From Bradyrhizobium betae (GTDB lineage: Bacteria > Pseudomonadota > Alphaproteobacteria > Rhizobiales > Xanthobacteraceae), in contig NZ_MZXW01000005.1 of the NCBI RefSeq assembly GCF_004123905.1, positions 62,001-126,000 on the forward strand: a stretch of DNA of 64,000 nucleotides. Reading direction: 5' to 3'. Below the pieces are notes generated by a model, which ran no database searches, was not told where the DNA came from, and saw nothing but the letters and a program-made list of their open reading frames with translations. Below are positions 48,592-57,625 of the stretch, one piece after another. A program made the position numbers and the translations under genes. Each line of letters begins with the position of its first letter. Within the stretch, counting starts at the first letter, position 1.

Positions 48592-51500
48592 TTACGCCCC
48601 CGCCACCACCGGCGCAAACACCACTTCGATCAGCGTTCCGGAATTTGCCCCGCTCTTGATGTTGAACCGGGCGCGGTTGGCTTCGACCAGCGCCTTGGTC
48701 AATGACAGGCTGAGCGCCGAATTGTCCGCGGCATCGCCGGGCGGCGGCGTGCGGAACGGCTCCATGGCGGCTGCGACCTCGCGCTCCGACAGGCCGTGGC
48801 CGGTGTCGCGGATGCGAAGGGCGATCTCGCCGCGGTCGGACAGCGCGGTCGAGACGATGACCTGGCCGCCGGCGCTGGCAAGCCGAATCGAGTTCGAGAT
48901 CAAATTCATCGTGATCTGCCGCATCGCGCGCGCATCGGCCGCGACCTGCGGCAGCGCATGCGCCAGCGAGGTACGGATGATGATGCGCTCGCGGTTGGCC
49001 TGCGGCTGCATCACCACGACACAGGCCTCGACGAGGTCGTTGAGGTTGAGGTTGGCGAAATTGAGGTCGAGCTTGCCGGTCTCGATCCGCGACAGCTCCA
49101 GCAGATCGTCGATGATGGCAATGACGCGCTCGCCGGAGGCGCGGATGTCCTTCATGTATTCGCCGTAGCGCTCGTTGCCGAGCGTGCCGAAGCGTTCGGA
49201 GATCATCACCTCGGCAAAGCCGATGATGGCGTTGAGCGGGGTGCGGATCTCGTGGCTGATCCGCGCCAGCATGTCGGCCTTGGCATTGGCTGCGCCGTCG
49301 GCGAGACGTCGTGCACTCTTCAGCTCGCTCTCGCCCTTCTTGCTCTGCGAGAGATCGCGGAACACGGCGAAGAAATTCGGGCCGTCGGGCCTGGTGCGGC
49401 CCATGATCATGGCGAGCGGAATGACGCCGCCCTTCTTCTCGCGTCCCAGCACCTCGCGGCCATGGTCGAGCAGGCTCGCGATGTTCTGGCTCTTCATGCT
49501 TTCGAGATAGTCGATGACGACATGCTGGCTCTCGGGCGCGAACAGCGTCACCAGGTTCTGCTGCATCAGCATTTCGCCGTCGTAACCGAACAGCGCTTCG
49601 GCGCTGCGGTTGCAGGCGTGGATGTTGCCTTCGGCATCGAACATCACGATGCCCTCGGCCGTGGTGTCGAGGATCGCGGCGAGATCCTCCGCGTCCGCGT
49701 CGCCGGCTTCAAGATCGGGCTCGACAGCGTAGGGGAAGGATTCCGCGACGACAGTCTCGGCGACAACGGACGGCGCGACGACGGCAGGCGCAGCAACGAC
49801 GGCAGCTTGCGGCAGCGCGCAGATCAGCGCATGCGCGCTGTCGCCGTCCCAGTCGATCGTGTGCAGATGCGCTTCCGTGGTCGGAAGCGGCCGCTCGCCA
49901 TTGGCAAAAGTCGCGCTGATCGTCACGGGCGTGCCGGCCTGCGACGTGCTGCTGGCCGAGGACACGCCCGGCTCGACATAGAGCGCATCCAACCCGCCGG
50001 CATCCTCCAGCGCGGCGAGGCTGGCATAGCCCATGCGCGCGAGGAAGGCGGGGTTGGCGTAGAGCAGGCGGTCGAGCCGATAGATCAGCATGCCCGTCGG
50101 CACCAGGTCGAGCAGCGCGCGGTCGCGCACGCTGTGGCCGTGTGCGGGCGGCGCGGGCTCGGTCAGCCATTCGGCCGTGGATTGCGCCGGCGAAAATTCC
50201 TGCGCTGGTGGCTCGGGTGCCGGCGGTTCGGGCGTGAACTCCGCCATCGGCGGCTCTGCCGCGCTGGAAGCGATCGTCTCGCGCTCGCGTTCGAGCCGCT
50301 CGGACAATTGCCGGGCGAGCTCGTTGAACGCGCTGTTCTCGACCGGCGTCAGCGTCGGCGATCTCTGATCACCGGGTGATCTGGCATCGCCGGCCGGGCG
50401 GAACGGTACGACATTGGGAGGCGTTTCCACTGGCGTTTCCGGTTCGGTTGGGTGTGAATTCACATCGGGTGCGGGTGCGGGCAGTTCGGCGACAGGCACA
50501 GGCTCAGGCTCAGGCGGCTCGATCGGCGGAGGCGGCGCCTCTGCCACGGGCTCCGGTTCGGGCTCGACCATTTCGGCGGACAAGCCGTGCTGCGCTGCCG
50601 GCTCGACGAACAGCTCATAGCGCCTGAGCGCATCGAGCCGGTTGAGGCTATCGAGATCGCGGCAGACGCCAAAACCACGAAAGCCTGCAAAATTGCGCTC
50701 GCGGTCGTAGACGGGGAGGCCCGCCAGCTCGACCGGCAGATGCTCGCCGCCGTCGGCCGGCCAGTTCACGGTGATGCCGGCCCAGGTGTCGTGGCTCGCA
50801 AGCGCCTGCGCGACGCGGCCGTCAGGATCGAGCGCAAATTCGTCGGCGATCTCGCGCCAGGAGCGGCCGAAGCTTGAGGCCGTATGCGTGCCAATCAGGC
50901 GGATGAACTCGCTGGACGCCAGCACAAAGCGGCCCTCCGCATCCATCTGCCAGAGGAAGCGCAGCGGATGCTGGCGCGGTGCGGGCGGCTCTGCTGATTG
51001 CGGCTCGACCATGTGTGAGGTGATCGGCGCGGCCTGCGGCGGCACGATGGCTTCCGGCGGGTTATCAACCGGAGTCTTGGGCGCGGCTTCGAGCGGCGCA
51101 TCGGCCGCTTCTTTCACGGTGTCTTTAACAGCGTCCTGGATCGTGACGATCTCCGTCGCCGGTGTCTCGACCGGCTCGGCGAAGGCATCGAACAGCGTGA
51201 TTTCGGATGGAGCCTCGCTCGACGGCGCGCCCTGCGCATCGTCCGGCACCGCCGGCGGCGGAGTGTCCGGTGCAGCAGGCTGAGCGACCTCCTCGGCAGC
51301 TTGGGGCATTTCAGCCGCCGGCTGCACAGCCGGCTCGATCAGCGCGACCAGGCCGATATCGTCGCCGGTGCCGACCCGTTGCAGCACCATCTGGCCGATG
51401 CCGATCGGCATCGCGACGCGGCCGTTGCGAAGCGCATCGTTGCGGGCCTGTTCGAGGCCGACCTCGGTGAGATCGCGAAAGCCGAGCAGGGGGCGGGCGG

Positions 51501-51975
51501 CGTCGCTGGCGCCGGCGAACAGTCCGTCGGGCGCGAACGCCGCCATCGGCACCGTCGCGCCGTCGACGAGACGATGCAGCCGCTCGACCAGCGGCATGGC
51601 GCGGCCGGCCGGATCCATCGCAGTGACGAGCACGCCATGTCCGCCATCGGCGAAGTCGAGCCGCGCACAGGCGCAGGTCATCAGCGCGCCGAGCCGGGCA
51701 CCGAAGCCGCGCAGCCGCTCCAGCCTGATGGCGCCGTTCGCCGGCAGCCGACGGGCGAGCCTGACAACCTGGCGGCGATGGCCGTCGGCCGGTCCAAACA
51801 TCCTCGCAGCGAGCGCCGTGGAATTCTTGGCGCCAAACAGCTTTGCGCCGACCGGATTGGCCCAGAGCACGCGCGTGCCGTCGATCGACCAGAGCCAGGT
51901 GGCGAGCTGCGAGGTCGCATGCACGGCCAGCCGGGGATCACCCACGCCTCGCAACTGGAAATCCGAACTCGTCAT
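48592..51975 (-). CDS. Large PAS sensor histidine kinase, PleC/DivJ/PdhS-like, with degenerate G2 box
   Basis: A 1127-residue cytoplasmic protein. An N-terminal PAS-like domain, a long low-complexity linker rich in Pro/Glu/Ala, a second PAS, another linker and a third PAS (LDTTAEGIVMFDAEGNIHAC) precede HisKA and HATPase. The H box ARISHEIRTPLNAIIGFAE and the ERFGTLGNERYGEYMKDI stretch are typical of the PleC/DivJ/PdhS cell-cycle kinases. The N box (MNLISNSIRLAS) and G1 box (RDTGHGLSE) are present, but the usual GLGL of the G2 box is replaced by NSALSLSLTKAL, so ATP handling may be weak. ATG 51975 was chosen; 52077 is an alternative without a ribosome site. Confidence 0.88.
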   Translation of the reverse strand: MTSSDFQLRGVGDPRLAVHATSQLATWLWSIDGTRVLWANPVGAKLFGAKNSTALAARMFGPADGHRRQVVRLARRLPANGAIRLERLRGFGARLGALMTCACARLDFADGGHGVLVTAMDPAGRAMPLVERLHRLVDGATVPMAAFAPDGLFAGASDAARPLLGFRDLTEVGLEQARNDALRNGRVAMPIGIGQMVLQRVGTGDDIGLVALIEPAVQPAAEMPQAAEEVAQPAAPDTPPPAVPDDAQGAPSSEAPSEITLFDAFAEPVETPATEIVTIQDAVKDTVKEAADAPLEAAPKTPVDNPPEAIVPPQAAPITSHMVEPQSAEPPAPRQHPLRFLWQMDAEGRFVLASSEFIRLIGTHTASSFGRSWREIADEFALDPDGRVAQALASHDTWAGITVNWPADGGEHLPVELAGLPVYDRERNFAGFRGFGVCRDLDSLNRLDALRRYELFVEPAAQHGLSAEMVEPEPEPVAEAPPPPIEPPEPEPVPVAELPAPAPDVNSHPTEPETPVETPPNVVPFRPAGDARSPGDQRSPTLTPVENSAFNELARQLSERLERERETIASSAAEPPMAEFTPEPPAPEPPAQEFSPAQSTAEWLTEPAPPAHGHSVRDRALLDLVPTGMLIYRLDRLLYANPAFLARMGYASLAALEDAGGLDALYVEPGVSSASSTSQAGTPVTISATFANGERPLPTTEAHLHTIDWDGDSAHALICALPQAAVVAAPAVVAPSVVAETVVAESFPYAVEPDLEAGDADAEDLAAILDTTAEGIVMFDAEGNIHACNRSAEALFGYDGEMLMQQNLVTLFAPESQHVVIDYLESMKSQNIASLLDHGREVLGREKKGGVIPLAMIMGRTRPDGPNFFAVFRDLSQSKKGESELKSARRLADGAANAKADMLARISHEIRTPLNAIIGFAEVMISERFGTLGNERYGEYMKDIRASGERVIAIIDDLLELSRIETGKLDLNFANLNLNDLVEACVVVMQPQANRERIIIRTSLAHALPQVAADARAMRQITMNLISNSIRLASAGGQVIVSTALSDRGEIALRIRDTGHGLSEREVAAAMEPFRTPPPGDAADNSALSLSLTKALVEANRARFNIKSGANSGTLIEVVFAPVVAGA

Positions 51976-52625
51976 CCAACCGGCTTCAAGTCTCGCTGTC
52001 GCATCTCGTAGGGCAGCTGCCGGGAATGGCAGCCTTAAGAAAGGGTTAGTATCGCCCGCGGGGGCGGGCAGGTCCACGGCCGCAGCCTACGGGCGGAAGC
52101 CTAAAGCCGCGATAACCTTAATGTGGCGGGACCCGCAAGCGGGACCTCCGCGGCATCCGCAGGATTCGTGAGTGGACCGTCGGCGTTGGCGTTACGGACG
52201 CGACCAGGCCGGCCGCGGGCTCGGTTTCACCTCTCCCGCTTGCGGGAGAGGTCGCGCCGAAGGCGCGGGTGAGGGCTCCTTCCTCATCGGGGCTGTCCCA
52301 TTGCGGACGCACCCTCACCCCAACCCTCTCCCGCAAGCGGGAGAGGGAGCGGACCACTTTCCTGCTTCGCATCCCGCCAACCTCAACCACGGGTTCCCCT
52401 GCCGGGGAACCTCACCCTCCCCGAGATTAAATTTCGCCCGCACCCCCGGATCACATTGCGGTGCACAATGTTGACATGTTAGGCACGGATAAAGCTGGGC
52501 GCTGGGCGAGCCATCTCGTTTGTTTCGCGTTTCCAGTCTTCGTACCCGCTGAATGACAGGCCTTCGGGGCCCGGCGGGCGCGCCAGAAGGCTCACTCCAT
52601 TTTTCATTATCGTGAGGGACCAACC
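51976..52625. other. Gene-free spacer with a two-hairpin repeat
   Basis: Between the kinase start and the phasin gene. The central part is the repeat at 52225-52355 and the right end should carry the phasin promoter. The region contains AT-rich sequence (CACAATGTTGACATG) that may include a -35-like hexamer, but no box is convincing. Confidence 0.45.
52225..52355. repeat. Two-hairpin palindromic repeat upstream of the phasin gene
   Basis: ACCTCTCCCGCTTGCGGGAG at the left and CTCTCCCGCAAGCGGGAGAG at the right are inverted copies, each a hairpin, with a variable centre (GGCTGTCCCATTGCGGACGC). Same architecture as 10326-10457. Confidence 0.7.
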
Positions 52626-53060
52626 ATGACAGGTGCGACTGATCCGTTTTCTGCCTCGATCATTCCGTTCGAGGTGCCCGAGCAGATGCGTGCGTTCGCC
52701 GAAAAGGGCGTGTCGCAGGCCCGCGAGAGCTACGCCAAGTTCAAGGACGCGGCCGAGACCCACAACGGCACCGTCGAGGCCGTGTTCACCACCGCCCACA
52801 AGGGCGCGAGCGAGTACGCCGCCAAGCTGATGGAGTTCGCGAAGGCCAACACCCAGGCCCATCTCGACTTCACCCAGGAGCTGTTCAGCGTGAAGTCGCC
52901 GTCGGATGCGTTCGCGCTGTGGACCGGCCATTCCAAGACGCAGCTCGAGACCTTCCAGGCCCAGGCCAAGGAGCTCGCCGAGATCGCCCAGCGGGCCGCC
53001 ACCGCGACCGCCGAGCCGATCAAGGCCAGCGCCGCCAAGCTCTACCCGCCCGCCGCCTGA
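52626..53060 (+). CDS. Phasin family protein
   Basis: A 144-residue amphipathic helical protein that coats polyhydroxybutyrate granules. It opens MTGATDPFSASIIPFEVPEQ with the phasin core FAEKGVSQARESYAKFKDAA and LDFTQELFSVKSPSDAFALW. It has no signal peptide. It starts with ATG 52626 after GAGGGACC. A strong terminator follows. It is the only granule-associated gene here besides the thiolase at 45012. Confidence 0.9.
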   Translation: MTGATDPFSASIIPFEVPEQMRAFAEKGVSQARESYAKFKDAAETHNGTVEAVFTTAHKGASEYAAKLMEFAKANTQAHLDFTQELFSVKSPSDAFALWTGHSKTQLETFQAQAKELAEIAQRAATATAEPIKASAAKLYPPAA

Positions 53061-53085
53061 TAGGCCGCTGGTCGATCAAGTTAGG

Positions 53086-53116
53086 AAACCCGGGTCGAAA
53101 GGCCCGGGTTTTTCTT
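53086..53116 (+). terminator. Rho-independent terminator after the phasin gene
   Basis: AAACCCGGG pairs with CCCGGGTTT around TCGAAAGG, followed by TTCTTC. Confidence 0.8.
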
Positions 53117-53117
53117 C

Positions 53118-53189
53118 ATCTCTCCCGCTTGCGGGAGCGGCCGGGAGAGGGCTCTCTCCCCACCGGGCGTGTCGCCGAAAGCGGGCGAG
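53118..53189. repeat. Decayed copy of the 'cctctcccc' palindromic repeat
   Basis: ATCTCTCCCGCTTGCGGGAG and then CGAAAGCGGGCGAGGG are recognisable ends with a shortened centre. It is the main content of the spacer between phasin and tRNA-His. Confidence 0.45.
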
Positions 53190-53372
53190 GGCAGCGTAAC
53201 GCCGCCGTGGTCACCATCAGGCTCGATTTCATCGCGCCGAGGGCGATTTACCCCGGATTTTAGCCCGGCAGCGGCCTTGCCAAACGGAGCCGTTGCACCT
53301 AGTTTCCGCCCCGTCCAGCCCCCTTTGGAAACGGCCCGTTCAGGGCGCCCGTAAGGCGCGGCTCGCAAGGAT

Positions 53373-53449
53373 GCAGTTGTAGCTCAGTTGGTTAGAGCGC
53401 CTGTCTGTGGAACAGGAGGTCGGTGGTTCGAGCCCACCCAACTGTACCA
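53373..53449 (+). tRNA. tRNA-His (anticodon GTG)
   Basis: A 77-base cloverleaf with an encoded CCA. The anticodon loop is CTGTGGA with GTG at 53407-53409. The acceptor stem pairs GCAGTTG (53373-53379) with CAACTGT, giving a G1-U72 pair, and the discriminator is A73. The base before position 1 is T, so no G(-1) is encoded. This is the alphaproteobacterial style of tRNA-His recognised by its unusual histidyl-tRNA synthetase. The 3' end is the natural site to look for an island boundary. Confidence 0.95.
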
Positions 53450-53661
53450 TGGTTGCGGATAACTCCGCTTTCTCAGCATCTTACTGATAGACCTGACCTA
53501 TTTGCGCCGCCATAAAATGCAATGGCATCGCGGATGATCAAGTTAGATCGAGCGAGGGAGGCGGGTTTATCGTTCGCAAAGGTATCTCCCCCGCGTCCTA
53601 CGACTTAACATTGAGCAAGCGCTAAAGGGGCGGCGCAACAAGAATATGCGGGGGTAGGAAA

Positions 53662-56600
53662 ATGGCTGCGTTTTCGTTCGGGGTCATGGCGGCGGGCATT
53701 GCTGGCCGATTGTTGACATCCGGATTGCAGAGAGTTGGCACGCTTACCTTTCAAAAAGCGATGCGCATCTCTCGCATCGAGCACACCTTAAAAGGCGTTC
53801 CGCTAAGGAATCCGCAGGTTAAGGCTGCGTCGGACGACTTCATTACGCTGATCGGAAATCGATACGGCGAATATACCGAACAGTTGAGTAAGTTTCTTGA
53901 AGAGCTGGAGCGCAGCGGCCTCATTACAGCGATGGTCGAAAATGCCTTGGTTGACCGAAAATCCGAAGAAGTTCGTAAAGCGTTCGTGTTGCTGCACGCA
54001 AGAGTCATCAATCCAAACGAGGATGACGCGATCTCGCTTTACGAGAAGATGATGGTTTCCTTTGCCATCACATTTAGAGAGGTGTCGAAAGACAAGAACA
54101 CGCACGCCGTTTTGCAACTCATCAGCCGCAACGTCGCATCAAGGTTTGATCAAGTCGATTCGGCTCTCCAAGCCCTTAACAAGCAGCTTCCTCGAGCGCA
54201 GCATAGCTCTGTACAAGGAATGCAGCCAGCATTGCTCAAGCTCGTACGAGGGTTGCAAGCCGTCACAAAGCAGGTGCGCATTGAGACAAACAAAGGCGCG
54301 AGATCAGTCGATATCTCGAAAATCTATATCCCGCCGAAACTCAAGTATCGCGACACAGCTAAGAACGCGGATTTGATAAGCAATGCAGCTTCGGTCGTCC
54401 GTGCAAAAAGGCAACGCTCGGATGCATCGGAATTAGTCGAGTGGCGCGTCGATCCTACGTCGCTGAATACTATCGGTTACGGGGACCTTAAGCTCTCATT
54501 CTCGCGAGTCGTGATTTTGGGAGACCCCGGCGGTGGGAAAAGCACGATCTGCCAAAATCTCTGTTTTGACCTTGCCAAGCAGGCGGCGGGCGCCCTCTTG
54601 GCGGCAAACAAACCGTCGGCGCAACTACAAAAATTTCCAATCCGAGTTGTCTTGCGCGCATTCGAGAAAGCCCGCACGGTAAATCCTCAGCTAAGCCTCT
54701 TCGATTTCATCATTCGTGATTTAATTAATCACGTTTCTCTCGATTTTGAGGAGCTTCGTGAAGCCGTGCTATATCTGCTCACGACAGGCGCCGCTGTGCT
54801 TGCTTTCGATGGGCTTGATGAGATTCTTGCGACGGCACAACGCCGCGAATTTGTAGATCTGGTCCTCTCATTTTGCAATCAGTACCCTCTTTGCCCGGTG
54901 GTGGTCACATCCCGCCTCGTTGGCTACGATTCGGCTCCCCTAACCGGAGAATTTGAGGAGCTCGTGCTGGAGCGCTTTGATGAGAATGAGATTCTCAACT
55001 ACCTAACGAAATTTTTTAAAGTGGTGGGCGAACGTACTGAAGCAGAGTCGTCGCAGTACGCTCAAGACTTCCTGCGGCAAACCGCATCGAATGCATCAGA
55101 TCTTCGCGCAAATCCGCTCATGTTAGGGCTAATGGCTTGGCTATTCAACGCGAGAGGAGACGTGCCTTCTAATAGGCCCGAAATTTATAGAGAGTGCGCC
55201 ATCCTAATGTTTGAGCGCTGGGATCCGGATCGCGACATCAAAGCAGACGTCCCGTCTGATTTTGATAAGCTGCATCTGTTCAGTAGTATCGCTGCAAATA
55301 TGTTTGGCGATCCAGAGCTCGCCGACGGAGTGGAGGAGGCTTGGCTGAGCGCAGAGATCAAGCGCTATCTGGAAGCTCTATACGAAAATAAGTCCCAAGC
55401 GACCGCGGGTACGAAAGCTGTTGTTAAATTTATCACCGGGCGTGCCTGGGTGATGACCGATGTCGGCGAGAACGTATTTGCCTTCACCCACCAGACCTTT
55501 CTTGAGTATTTCTTCGCTCGCCATATCGACGAGAAGGCTGATAGCGTCGAAGAGGTTCTGGGGGAGATAATTCCGCATGTCGTCGTGAAGGAGTGGGATG
55601 TTGTAGCGCACCTCAGTTTGCAGATCAAAACACACCGGAGCCTTCGGCGTCAAAATCAAGCGATTGAACAACTGATCGAATTGATCAATGCTACTTCATC
55701 AGTAGAGGAGAGAATGAGCCTCAATCTCTTTGCGGCTCGTGCGCTCGAATATCTCAATGCGTCGGAATCCCAAGTCAAATCGTTAGTCGAGCGCATCTTT
55801 AATGAAGCCGTCGAAAACGGCGAACCTAATGATGCCTTCCTTGCAATCCGCCATTGTGCATATTGCTGCGCCGAACGCAGAACCTTCGTGCGCAGCCTAC
55901 TTCTGGAGCTTATTGTTAGTACGTTCAAGAAGGGTGAGACGCGTCAGCTTGAGCGGCTTGCGAGAGCTATGTCGTCGGTTCGAACAGGTGGTGCGGTAAA
56001 AACAGCGGTTATTCCCCCTGAAATTCAGTCAGCCGCTCACCAAGCCGTTAAAAGAATGGTCATTGATCGATCCGGCGAAAGCGAGTTTTTCGCGGGTCTG
56101 GCGTGGTCATGGTACGGGCACCTGACGGAGGCTCTTTTGCGAAAGTTTGGGATAGCGCACTTTTACAACGGGACCCTTGAGGCAAATCCATTCTTCATCG
56201 ACGGCCTCACCCATCTTGTGCTTGCCGGATCGGATCAATTTAGTGCTGAGTTCCCATTATTACCCGAAGCGGCCCGAGAGGCCTTGGTTGCGGTCGGACG
56301 TGTAGGGTTTTCAACGCCGGTAGAGGGTAAGCAACGTTTCAATAGGCCGCCGATAAGGGGAGGGGCGCCCTTAACCTTTTGGAAGAGCGTCCTTGGCCAG
56401 TATAAGAAATTCCCTGAAGCATTGATTGGGGTGTTTTTCATTTTTCTTCTCGTTTCGGAGTTCGACGGGGACGAGGAACAGTCCGATCCGCAGGCCAGCG
56501 AGTTCCGCGGCGACGTAATTGAGGCGGTACTAAAATCGCGGGCTCTGAAGAAAGCGCCCGCCTATGAAGACATCGCGCGGATTGCTCGCGCGCCCATCTT

Positions 56601-56667
56601 CGATCAGCCCAAGGGACCGTCGAGCAGCGGCATCGAAGGGCAATTGCAAAACGAGGAATTGCAGTGA
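53662..56667 (+). CDS. NACHT-type STAND NTPase, probable immune/defence protein
   Basis: A 1001-residue STAND ATPase. The NACHT core has Walker A GDPGGGKST at 287-295 (K293) and Walker B LAFDGLDEI (D383, D386, E387), followed by VVTSRLVGYDSAPL, NPLMLGLMAWLFN and the winged-helix FTHQTFLEYFFARHI. Before it is about 280 residues of helical sequence with SVDISKIYIPPKLKYRD just ahead of the core; this part has no signal peptide or recognised effector. After it come about 350 residues with a hydrophobic strip (LIGVFFIFLLVSEFDG) near the end. Bacterial NACHT proteins act in phage defence; that role here is an inference. The start ATG 53662 follows GGGGGTAGGAAA. Codon use is AT-richer than neighbours. 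Confidence 0.85.
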   Translation: MAAFSFGVMAAGIAGRLLTSGLQRVGTLTFQKAMRISRIEHTLKGVPLRNPQVKAASDDFITLIGNRYGEYTEQLSKFLEELERSGLITAMVENALVDRKSEEVRKAFVLLHARVINPNEDDAISLYEKMMVSFAITFREVSKDKNTHAVLQLISRNVASRFDQVDSALQALNKQLPRAQHSSVQGMQPALLKLVRGLQAVTKQVRIETNKGARSVDISKIYIPPKLKYRDTAKNADLISNAASVVRAKRQRSDASELVEWRVDPTSLNTIGYGDLKLSFSRVVILGDPGGGKSTICQNLCFDLAKQAAGALLAANKPSAQLQKFPIRVVLRAFEKARTVNPQLSLFDFIIRDLINHVSLDFEELREAVLYLLTTGAAVLAFDGLDEILATAQRREFVDLVLSFCNQYPLCPVVVTSRLVGYDSAPLTGEFEELVLERFDENEILNYLTKFFKVVGERTEAESSQYAQDFLRQTASNASDLRANPLMLGLMAWLFNARGDVPSNRPEIYRECAILMFERWDPDRDIKADVPSDFDKLHLFSSIAANMFGDPELADGVEEAWLSAEIKRYLEALYENKSQATAGTKAVVKFITGRAWVMTDVGENVFAFTHQTFLEYFFARHIDEKADSVEEVLGEIIPHVVVKEWDVVAHLSLQIKTHRSLRRQNQAIEQLIELINATSSVEERMSLNLFAARALEYLNASESQVKSLVERIFNEAVENGEPNDAFLAIRHCAYCCAERRTFVRSLLLELIVSTFKKGETRQLERLARAMSSVRTGGAVKTAVIPPEIQSAAHQAVKRMVIDRSGESEFFAGLAWSWYGHLTEALLRKFGIAHFYNGTLEANPFFIDGLTHLVLAGSDQFSAEFPLLPEAAREALVAVGRVGFSTPVEGKQRFNRPPIRGGAPLTFWKSVLGQYKKFPEALIGVFFIFLLVSEFDGDEEQSDPQASEFRGDVIEAVLKSRALKKAPAYEDIARIARAPIFDQPKGPSSSGIEGQLQNEELQ

Positions 56668-56748
56668 CAGCATACATTGGTCACGGCATCTTGGCGTGAG
56701 GTCCTGGCGGATGTCCAATTTCGGTGATCTCTGGCGCGAAGGAGCGCA

Positions 56749-56776
56749 TTATACTCATTTCGTGAACTGAGTATAA
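56749..56776. promoter_or_regulatory. Perfect 9-bp inverted repeat TTATACTCA N10 TGAGTATAA
   Basis: It is located 82 bases past the NACHT gene stop and 175 bases before the tenA start. The arms are perfect and AT-rich. It could be an operator, a terminator stem without a U-run, or the edge of the acquired segment. Confidence 0.45.
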
Positions 56777-56950
56777 CCACGTGGACTAATTGGGGCTACG
56801 GTGTCAGTGCAACAAACTCCCGACGCGGGAAGCGTCCCTAACGCCGCTCAAAGCATCTCTGTCCCCGGTCGCCGTAGCTCCCAGGATCGCAATGCGATAT
56901 CGGTAGCGAGCCAAAGACGTTCATGGAAAGCAAGCCAGGCGGAAAAGATC

Positions 56951-57625
56951 GTGAGTTTCTTCCAGCGTCTCAAGACAGCAGCATCCGCTGAGTGGCGGGC
57001 CTACACCGAGCATCCCTTCACGAACGGATTGGCGGACGGCTCGCTCCCTGAAGCTGCGTTTCGTCACTACCTCGTTCAGGACTATCTGTTCCTCATCGAG
57101 TTTGCCCGCGCCTACGCGCTCGCGGTCTACAAGTCGCCGAGGCTTGCCGACATGCGTGAGGCAGCGGCCGGCCTTTCGGCCATCCTCGATGTCGAGATGA
57201 ACCTGCATGTCAAACTCTGTGCCGATTGGGGGCTGTCCCCGGCCGATCTCGAACAGGCCCCTCCGGCGGCCGAGATGCTGGCCTATACGCGCTACGTGCT
57301 GGACGCGGGAATGCGCGGCGATCTGCTGGCGCTCAAGGTGGCGCTTGCCCCCTGCGTGATCGGGTACGCGGAGATCGCAACGCGGCTCGCCTCGCTCCCC
57401 CTCGCGGACGCCGCGTCGAACGCCTACCGCGTCTGGATCGCCGAGTATGCCGGCGCGCCGTACCAGGAGGTCGCGGCCAAGGCGCGGGCGCACCTGGATC
57501 ATCTCGCCGATCTCTACGCCACGCCGGCCCGCGAGGCCGAGCTGATGGCGATCTTCAGGGAAGCCACCCGGCTCGAGGCAGATTTCTGGGAGATGGCCTG
57601 GCGCGCGGGCCAGCGTGTTGAATAG
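56951..57625 (+). CDS. tenA: TenA-family thiaminase II / aminopyrimidine aminohydrolase
   Basis: TenA hydrolyses aminopyrimidine degradation products of thiamine for salvage. With GTG 56951 as start the 224-residue product puts the known active residues at the canonical positions of Bacillus TenA: D44 (LVQDYL), Y112 (AYTRYV), C135 and Y139 (APCVIGYAE). This supports the GTG over a start at 56801, which would add 50 atypical residues. The tail FWEMAWRAGQ matches too. No thiamine operon or TPP riboswitch is visible nearby. Confidence 0.9.
   Translation: MSFFQRLKTAASAEWRAYTEHPFTNGLADGSLPEAAFRHYLVQDYLFLIEFARAYALAVYKSPRLADMREAAAGLSAILDVEMNLHVKLCADWGLSPADLEQAPPAAEMLAYTRYVLDAGMRGDLLALKVALAPCVIGYAEIATRLASLPLADAASNAYRVWIAEYAGAPYQEVAAKARAHLDHLADLYATPAREAELMAIFREATRLEADFWEMAWRAGQRVE

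Larger units (their letters stand above)
53450..56776. other. Candidate acquired segment between tRNA-His and tenA
   Basis: The region from the tRNA-His 3' end to the inverted repeat at 56749-56776 reads as more AT-rich in codons and spacer than its flanks and holds one 1001-residue NACHT gene. I saw no integrase and no second copy of the tRNA 3' end to the right, so a classical island is not proven. Confidence 0.4.

Noticed and set aside
56711..56770. Short frame Met-Ser-Asn-Phe to Val-Asn before tenA
   Set aside because: Only 19 codons, with no ribosome site and overlapping the inverted repeat; not supported as a peptide gene.
56801..56950. 50-residue N-terminal extension of tenA
   Set aside because: The TenA active residues fall in canonical positions only when translation begins at GTG 56951; the extension looks like spacer.
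53450..56950. Duplicate of the tRNA-His 3' end marking an island boundary
   Set aside because: I looked for the T-loop to CCA sequence to the right of the NACHT gene and saw no copy.
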